Assembly: GCA_030847615.1 (NCBI GenBank)
Contig: JAUMIR010000003.1
Span: 193,573,149 to 193,637,148, forward strand
Length of the DNA stretch: 64,000 nt
Direction: 5' to 3'
Origin: Gambelia wislizenii
Lineage: Eukaryota > Chordata > Lepidosauria > Squamata > Crotaphytidae
Shown here: piece after piece, positions 57,700-64,000 of the stretch
Layout: each line of letters starts with the position of its first letter
How positions within the stretch are numbered: the first letter of the stretch is position 1
Program-made: the position numbers and the translations under genes
Notes under the pieces: generated by a model
Seen by the model: the letters and a program-made list of their open reading frames with translations, nothing else
What the model was told of the DNA's origin: nothing
Database searches by the model: none

Positions 57700-58952
57700 A
57701 CGGGGACTTTGGTGAACAAGGATTTTGATGTTGTTCCTTTTTTCCTGAAGACAGCCTTGTTCAAACACTGCATCACCACAAGCTACTTCCAGTGGGATAA
57801 TGAATTCTATGAACATATAGATGGGGTAGGCATGGGCAGCCCCCTGAGCCCAGTGATAGCAAACTTTTACATGGAACATTTTGAAAAGCAAGCCCCGGAA
57901 ACAGCAACAAAAAGCCCACAACATGGTTCTGATATGTGGATGACACTTTCACCATTTGGAACCACAGAGAAGATTTGGTCCCATTCCTAAACCATTTGAA
58001 CAGCATCCACCCAAATATCCAATTCACGATGGAAAAAGAGAAGGAAGGAACACTGCCATTCTTGGATGTCCTAGTCATCTGCAAACCAAACCAATGGTTA
58101 GGCCACAAGGTATACAGAAAATCCACACACATTGACAGATACCTATAAAAGAACTCCAATCATCACCCAGGACAAAAACAAAGCACAATAAAAACATTGA
58201 TAGACAGTGCGAAAAGGATCTGCGAACCCCACTACTGGGAGGATGAACTGAGGCACCTAAACTGGGCCCTACATGCTAATGGTTACTCCAGATCAGAGTA
58301 ACCACAAGAGCAGCCAGACCCAGAAGAGTAAACACAAGAGCAGCCAGACCCAGAAAAAAACACAGGAATAAAGACGAAAAACAGATATTTTTACCATATA
58401 TCAGAGGAGTCACAGACAGAATAAGGAAACTGATGAGGAAACACAACCTCCAAACAATCTATAGACCAGCCAAAAAAAATCCAAGAAATGCTATGCTCAG
58501 CGAAGGACAAAAGAGGCCCTCTCACAGCTGCAGGAGTTTACCTCATACAATGCAACTGTGGACCAGTTTATATAGGGACCGCTAAACACAGTGTGCAAAC
58601 ACGAATCAAGGAACATGAGAGACACTGCAGACTGGGCCAGCCAGAAAAATCAGCAGTAGCAGAACATGTTATAAACCAACCTGGACACAAAATGCTATTT
58701 GAAGACACAGACATTCTAGACCAGGCCAACAACTTTCATGTCAGAATGCACAGAGAAGCTAGTGAAATCCAGAAGCACCTGGACAACTTCAACAGGAAAG
58801 AAGAAACCTCAAAAGTAAACAAAATCTGGCTCCCAGTTTTGAAATACAATAGAATCAAAACTCAAACACTTTCAAAAGAATTCCACCCAGGGACAGAGGG
58901 ATTCCCAGCAGATAATGGCCTATCAACCAACCATTATCCAAATGGACGCTAA
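57700..58952 (+). pseudogene. Penelope-2 RT / GIY-YIG endonuclease fragment
   Basis: Frame 1 (to 57990) has FKHCITTSYFQWDNEFYEH, GVGMGSPLSPVIANFYMEHF and EKQAPETATK. A one-base loss in an A-run near 57910 shifts the frame just before the VDDTF box, which is read in the frame starting at 57936 as MDDTFTIW. IQFTMEKEKEGTLPFLDV and GHKVYRKSTHIDRYL follow to a stop near 58146. Later frames give KRICEPHYWEDELRHLNWAL, a 30-bp tandem duplication with stops, and the nuclease frame with AAGVYLIQCNCGPVYIG, TRIKEHERHC and NFHVRMHREASE ending near 58950. GIY-YIG key residues remain. Confidence 0.9.
58295..58354 (+). repeat. 30-bp tandem duplication in Penelope-2
   Basis: AGAGTAACCACAAGAGCAGC and AGAGTAAACACAAGAGCAGC, each followed by CAGACCCAGA, period 30. 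It interrupts the linker between RT and the nuclease. Confidence 0.85.
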
Positions 58953-59064
58953 CAAGCCTTACATTTCTATACCCAGAAACTAACCATTCAATTCCACAAA
59001 TTTACATATCCTCCCCAACAGGGGTTCACAGCATATAAACTCCACTCACACACCTACACAACCA

Positions 59065-59107
59065 TTCTCTGAGGATGCCAGCCACAGATGCAGGCGAAAC
59101 ATCAGAA
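59065..59107 (+). ncRNA. Hammerhead-ribozyme-like core of Penelope-2
   Basis: First core CTGAGGA (59069-59075) fits CUGANGA, the second core GAAA is at 59096-59099, and the cleavage triplet ATC at 59101-59103 fits NUH. TTCT (59065-59068) can pair with AGAA (59104-59107) as stem I. GCC (59077-59079) can pair with GGC (59093-59095) in stem II. An extra U after A9 and the minimal stem III are departures from the textbook form. Hammerheads are known from Penelope-like elements; activity here is inference. Confidence 0.55.
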
Positions 59108-59165
59108 ACTATTCCAGAACATGGCCTCACAGCTCAGAAAAAAAAACAAGGAAAATCTATGCATT

Positions 59166-60399
59166 CTGGCTGTGAAAGCCTTCGACTTTGCACTGAATAC
59201 AATTCTTTCTACATTCTGAGAGAAAAATCCAGTGTTCCACAAGCAGAATTCAGCATTCTCTTCTCCTTTCTCTATATCCACTGGATTCACACACACAGCC
59301 TCTTCAGAAGATGGGAGGTGTAAAGAACTTGGGAGCTGTGTCTTTTTGGAGGAAGAATCACCACATTCTGGTATCTTAATGCTAGCAGGAGATGATTACA
59401 TCTCCCAATTTTGGGTAATGCTGCTGTCTCTTTCTCCCATTGCAACCCCATAAGATGCAGCCCACAGTATTGAGTAACCTGTCTCCAACCATCCAGAGAG
59501 ATTTTGTGGATTATTCTGTAGGTGGCTGCAGGGTGGATGTGAGAAAGGGAAAGATCTGTTGTGTGAAATGCTGTCCACTCATGCAATACTGGATTTCACC
59601 CTGAGGCAATAATTTGTCCTATGAGATCAATGGCATATTGGATTATTTCATAAAAGTTCCTAACCCCTCTCCTTTTTTGTTTCTCCTGCTTTTTTATTTT
59701 TTTTATTTTTATTTTTTGCATGATCATATTGAAAACTGTACCATGTAGAAGTATAATGACCTTATTGTCAAAGTGACTTTTCTGTGTATGGAAATTGTTG
59801 ATTTCAGGGGATGACTAACTACAGAATCCTATCTCCTTGAAATTTGTTTCCAGGATGTTAACTGCAAAGCAAGTTATATATAGCAGTAAATGTATGCTTA
59901 ATTTGTGCAGAAATCATGGTGTGGTGAATACAATTAAGAGCCTCAGAGGGAATAATTATATTACTGCATAAAGCTGGTGGATCTCAAATTACTTGGTGCC
60001 TGGACTTTAAATCGGCCTATGCTCCTGTTAGGAAAGTCATTCACAGTAGTAAGAAAAGTGAAGTCAGAAACAGGAAAGGTTTTTCAAAGTCATGGAAGGA
60101 GCATGAATATTCCACTGGCTTCACCATTAGAAGCTACAAATGTAGTTCCTGAAAGAAAAACTATTACAAATTCAATAATAACTGACAGAAATAAATTGCC
60201 ATAAATACTGTACCACTTCAAACAAGGGGTAAATAATTTCATAACACTGAATAACAATTCCATGATTACAATTTAATTTTTTACCCACAACAAACATGTC
60301 AGTCCTCACCTCCTTAATTATAACATAGAGTCACTGTAATCAAGACCATTGCTCAGTTATAGCGCATCTGAAGGGAAAACAGAGGAAAATCTCTGTGGG
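59166..60399. other. Anonymous non-coding DNA
   Basis: Nothing recognised. T-rich run near 59693-59718. Confidence 0.5.
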
Positions 60400-61075
60400 A
60401 TACTCCAGAGAGCTGTTGCCAGTCAATGTAGAATCAGCCAGAGGTGAGCAGACCTTAGTCTTGCAAAATATATTTTATTTTTCCTTGGGGGCTCAAGGTC
60501 TAGTAACTGAAGTGAGGTGCACAATAGCAGCTCAGGAAGTGGAAACAGACTATTGGTGGACAACAGACTGTTGCAAGATATGGCTTTCCCCCATCAGATT
60601 CTTCTATAAGATATCATGGAGTCCATGACAAACATGGGCCTATCCCAATTGGTCAACGGGCCCACTCATTGTGTGGGCCATACCCTCGATGAGGTCTTTA
60701 GTACAGAACTGGAATATCCATGGGCGGAGGTGACTAAAACCACCGCATTGTCATGGACAGATCAGTTCCTGATCAAGGCGGAACTCAGAACCACTGTCCA
60801 TCTTGTCAGGGGTGGAGGACCTATTAGAATGGTCCGCCCTCGAAGGCTAATGGAACCAATTGGATTACAGAAAGCCTTAGAGGGTTCATTCGTTGGTAAC
60901 ACCAGTGATTCTGTCAAAGCCTTGGTCAACACCTGGAACACCGACCTTACCAAGGCTATAGACATGATCACTCCCACGCATTCTCTCCAACCTGCTTCTA
61001 ATCACCATCTATGGTATACTGAAGAACTTAGGAAGTTGAAGCAGGTTGGACAATGACTAGAGTGCATCTGGCAAA
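60400..61075 (+). pseudogene. L2-type LINE fragment: endonuclease end and linker
   Basis: The frame from 60616 has MESMTNMGLSQLVNGPTHC, VGHTLDEVFSTELE, a SWTDQFLIKAEL block (the SDH box reads TDQ, so the catalytic His is replaced), PRRLMEPIGLQKALEG, VNTWNTDLTKAIDMITP and LWYTEELRKLKQVGQ. This is the C-terminus of the endonuclease domain and the linker to RT in L2-type LINEs. The stop near 61056 and the following repeat end it. Upstream to about 60440 is probably more endonuclease, out of frame. Confidence 0.75.
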
Positions 61076-61545
61076 AAACTTGGCTCTGAAGCCAGAATAG
61101 GCAGCTAGTCTCACAATGGGGGATTGCCACCCATTCTGGATTCAGAGTGGCTAGTGCTGAGGCTTTGTTTTCATGGAGCTCAGTTGCCTTCTGTGGAAGC
61201 AAAGCCTCAGTGGTAGCTGCTCTCTCTGAAGCCAGAATCGGTCCCCCCCACACACACACATCATGAGGCTAGCTGGCTGTTATGACTTCAGAGACAGCAA
61301 CTATTGCTGGGGATTTTGCTTTTGTGGTGCACAACCACCTGCTTGAGCTCCATGAAAGCAAAGCTCCAGTGGTAGCTTGTCTCCCTGAAGCCAGAACAGG
61401 TAGCACCAGCCCCATCATGAGTCTCGTTGCCTGTTCTAGCTTCAGAGAGAACAGCTACCACTGGGGCTTTGCTTCTATGGTGCACAGTTGGCCCTCTAAG
61501 CTCTGTGAAAAGTGAAGCCCCAGTGATAGCTGCTCTCCCACTGAC
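61075..61545. repeat. Three tandem units of about 150 bp with internal inverted symmetry
   Basis: GGCTTTGTTTTCATGG (61161), GGATTTTGCTTTTGTGG (61311) and GGCTTTGCTTCTATGG (61464) start equivalent segments. Each is followed by GAAAGCAAAGCYCCAGTGG-type sequence and CTCYCTGAAGCCAGAA. Within each unit the CAGYGG..GCTTTG and CAAAGC..CCAGTGG parts are inverted. It overlaps the broken end of the L2 fragment. Confidence 0.75.
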
Positions 61546-62937
61546 CACAAATATAAATCCAAATGCAGATTTGGGCTTTGGCCAGAGGTGTGGTGCTTAA
61601 ATCCAGGCCAGGGTAGACTAATTTTCAAGTGCCACAGATCTGGGCCAAAGTAGTCTGAATTGCATTCAGGTTTTTACCCCCACCCTCATGTGAATGACCC
61701 CTGAGACTCTGTGTAAATCAATCCTTAGTGCAACCAATTGTCTCTGGTTTGTAGTGCATGAAGTTTCCCTAAGTATTTGAGTAGATTTTCAGACAGACCA
61801 CAACTGGCATTATCAGAGATGCATCCTCAGATATAATTGATACGGAATCATCTTCCAGAGAACTGAACTAAATCATATCTAATCTAAAACTGCTTGAGGG
61901 ATAGATTCATATCGTTATGAAGCTTAATATAAAGCACTTTCTCCATTGACATCAGAGATGCTAATACAGATGTGATATGAGTGCAAGAATGAACCACATC
62001 TCTCAGTTGCCCTAGAATGATCAGTACTTATGTACAGTACAAACAAGATGTGAAAACTTGGTAAATTCAAGATGGGCATTGGTGGTTATATTCTACACCC
62101 CATACCTCTTATGAAGGTCAAGTAGAACCAAACCACTTTTGAGCCCTGAAGCCTCTGCAGCTCTACAGTTTCCAGCTTCATAACATGCTCTTTCTTACTA
62201 GATTTATTCCCAAGCCAATGTCTTTTATACTGTCTACTGTATTAGGAGTTGCCACAAATTAGTTGGTTTTATAGCCGTTCATATGCCTTTCTATATTCTT
62301 CCTGAGACATACTCTAGCCATTTGATCTTATTCTGCTCATAGGGTGATGGATGTGATTCACAGGAGACAAGTAAGGTGTAACAAATACTATTTTGTTCCA
62401 GCTCATTTGGTTCAAATCTATTTTACCCCTGCACTTTTTGAACAAAAGGGAGGACAAGATGTCCCCAAGTGTATTGTACTGTCCACTTTCCTGCTTTCTG
62501 TTTCTTAATCTCTCTACATATTTCTGTAGCAGACAAACCTTCAAACAAAATGCAGTCCTTAGAGAGAGATGAGTCAAGATTAGCATGTGCAATGTCCATA
62601 TAATCACTGTTTTATTCAACACCTTTGAATGGATAAATCTTGTGTCCAATGGGACTGCTAGAACAGGAAAACAAACAATGAATTCCAATCAGGTTGAAAA
62701 CCTATGCATTCTGCCACAAATAAAACAGTGACAAAATTTAGCTTGCAATTAAAAAAAAATAAAGTCCAACAGAATTGCCACACACTCAGTGTAAGATTAA
62801 TTCCCCAGACTGTTGATACTTTGATAATTCAAAGGCTCCACAAATATGGCTTAAAATATAAACACTTATGTTTTCAAGTATAAATTAACCCAGTGAAAAT
62901 GTCTGCATCATTTTCAGAGCTGTAAAGCTCCCAGAGA
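61546..62937. other. Anonymous non-coding DNA
   Basis: The 124-codon minus frame at 62314-62688 has no recognisable motif. Nothing else identified. Confidence 0.5.
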
Positions 62938-63045
62938 AAGCCATCATGGTGTAGTGGTTCGAGTGTTGGACTCTGGAGAACAGCGTTCAAATCCCTGCTT
63001 AGCCATGAAAACCCACTGGGTGATCTTTGGCAAGTCACAGGGGCC
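62938..63045 (+). mobile_element. tRNA-derived SINE, family 2 (sense, 3' truncated)
   Basis: GGTGTAGTGGTTCGAGTGTTGG contains the A box, and CAGCGTTCAAATCCCTGC contains the B box. CCATGAAAACCCACTGGGTG and GGCAAGTCACAG follow. It stops at GGGGCCGTTTACATGG, where another sequence (possibly a MITE, ending near 63258) begins. Confidence 0.85.
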
Positions 63046-63704
63046 GTTTACATGGCAAAATAAATCCTCAAAGAATGTGACAAGAAGCCTGATAGTTCCC
63101 ATGCATTTTGAAGCCACAGCGCCCTTTTCAGAAGGAGGGGGTGCGAAAAACCCATAAGTCACGCAGTATCAGCTTTCGCTAGTTTTCCAGACTTTTTTGA
63201 TTAAGTTCACAAAAATGTGCACAATTGTTCATGGGAACTTACCATCCATGTGAACTTGCATTTACCTTTTCGAATTAGCATGAGTACAGTTGAATCCTGA
63301 TTGGTTGGAGTGACCATTGTGCCTTCTCCAAATAGGCGGAGGGGTTGGAGAGAGAAATCCACCAAGCCTGCCATCTTCTGCTTGCAGCTGACTTTGGGAA
63401 ATCTGCTTTGAGCCCTTCCTGTCTGTTTCTGAGGAAGGCTTTGGGGCAGGGAAGACGATCGGTAATGAGGCTAGCCCCCACTTGGGTAGTGTGTGTGTGT
63501 ATGTGTATGCGTTCGTGCAGCAACCGGCCGATTGCACCTTCGTTTATTTGTGCTTCCCTTCAGTCATTTGTCTTGATTCAAGGCTTTCGGGGCAGCAGAA
63601 GTTAATCCTGATTGCTTCAATTGATCAAGCATGGAGGGGGTTTGACTTGCAAGAGATGAGCTTGAAATAAAAAGATCCAGCTAGCCGGCTTGCTTTCTAA
63701 CTAC
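63046..63704. other. Non-coding DNA, possible MITE at 63046-63258
   Basis: GTTTACATGGCAA near 63046 and, reversed, GTTCACATGGATGG near 63257 are weak inverted ends. The rest is unassigned. Low CpG density gives no promoter evidence. Confidence 0.35.
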
Positions 63705-63724
63705 TGTTCCTCTCTCCCTCTCCT

Positions 63725-63761
<37 letters not shown>

Positions 63762-63774
63762 ATGAGAGAGAGAT
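63705..63774 (+). repeat. (TC)n(TG)n(AG)n compound microsatellite
   Basis: TC run, about 8 TG units, then AGAGAGAG. Further short TG and GAGA runs lie near 63896-63992 to the end of the window. Confidence 0.95.
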
Positions 63775-64000
63775 CAACCGGCTGATTGATAAATCGTCCT
63801 TTTGTTTGTTTGTGCGTGTGCATGCACGTGATCTGTCAGGGATCTCCTTTCGGCTGTTTTCCTTCCCTCCAGCTTCTTCTTTTCTGTGTGCACACCTACT
63901 GGCAAGGAACTCCCCCCTCCCATGAGAGGGAGAGAGACAGGCTTCAGCTGCATTCCAGAGAAAAAGGAATCTCAGCAGATCCTTCTTTTGTGTGTGTTTG

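Larger units (their letters stand above)
57652..59165 (+). mobile_element. Penelope-like element 2, sense, 5' truncated
   Basis: Sense-strand RT and GIY-YIG regions, then a 3' untranslated region matching Penelope-1 (ACAAATTTACATATCCTCCC, AACAGGGGTTCACAGCATAT) and an intact-looking hammerhead-like core. The RT homology starts near 57700-57757 and both copies lose their 5' part at almost the same point. The element runs to an A-rich end near 59150. Confidence 0.9.

Noticed and set aside
62314..62688. 124-codon minus frame
   Set aside because: No motif or composition typical of coding sequence.
14637..63045. tRNA genes at A/B-box matches
   Set aside because: The matches sit in SINE bodies with SINE tails; none folds into a full cloverleaf with an intact acceptor stem by eye.
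1..64000. CRISPR arrays, bacterial operons or phage-type features
   Set aside because: Tandem repeats here are micro- and minisatellites without unique spacers, and all coding remains are eukaryotic retroelements.
63260..64000. Possible promoter or 5' exon of a downstream gene
   Set aside because: Microsatellite-rich and without a CpG-rich stretch, TATA/initiator arrangement or splice donor I could defend.

Overview
The window is repeat-derived vertebrate DNA. I found no host gene with a convincing exon set, no rRNA or tRNA gene and no CRISPR array. The mix points to a squamate reptile, most likely an iguanian lizard: two Ty1/copia LTR elements, tyrosine-recombinase (YR) retrotransposons of DIRS/Ngaro type, Penelope-like elements, L1, L2 and CR1 LINEs, three tRNA-derived SINE families, hAT- and Tc1/pogo-like MITEs, and many microsatellites. 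This assignment is inference from the repeat spectrum; no single-copy marker supports it.

Layout. 1-2.1 kb: 3' end of a decayed copia element (RT, RNase H, 3' LTR) whose 5' part lies outside the window. 2.1-8.5 kb: mostly anonymous DNA with microsatellites, a LINE 3' tail, a Tigger-like MITE and a LINE ORF2 C-terminus. 8.5-18.4 kb: several copies of one non-autonomous DNA transposon family, one next to a G-rich minisatellite of about 22 units, plus a hAT MITE, SINEs and a CR1 fragment. 18.9-24.2 kb: an antisense L1 with ORF1, ORF2 endonuclease and the start of RT; its 3' end is missing and its 5' region holds inverted-repeat arms. 24.3-30.8 kb: YR element 1 (antisense), flanked by a direct repeat of about 210 bp. 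31.0-31.7 kb: a terminal fragment of a related YR element. 31.8-34.4 kb: MITEs, a SINE and microsatellites. 35.5-41.5 kb: YR element 2 (antisense), better preserved, with an almost fully open RT-RNase H frame. 41.5-48.7 kb: mainly anonymous DNA with MITEs, a SINE and a tandem duplication. 48.7-50.2 kb: antisense L2. 50.9-59.2 kb: a composite of two Penelope-like elements lying head-to-head (antisense then sense), with a full-length copia provirus (LTR-gag-pol-LTR) at their junction. 59.2-64 kb: an L2 fragment, a foldback-type tandem repeat, a SINE and a microsatellite-rich end.

How the parts work together. The copia elements have the order gag-protease-integrase-RT-RNase H. The complete one has LTRs with TGTCA/TGACA ends, a primer site that resembles the anticodon arm of initiator-Met tRNA, and a polypurine tract. 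The YR elements have the order gag (CCCH/CCHC fingers)-RT/RNase H-tyrosine recombinase, followed by an SGNH-hydrolase-like reading frame directly downstream of the recombinase; this is the most unusual protein content here. The Penelope elements carry RT plus a GIY-YIG endonuclease and a hammerhead-ribozyme-like core near their 3' ends. Every autonomous element carries stops or frameshifts, so none is expected to be active.
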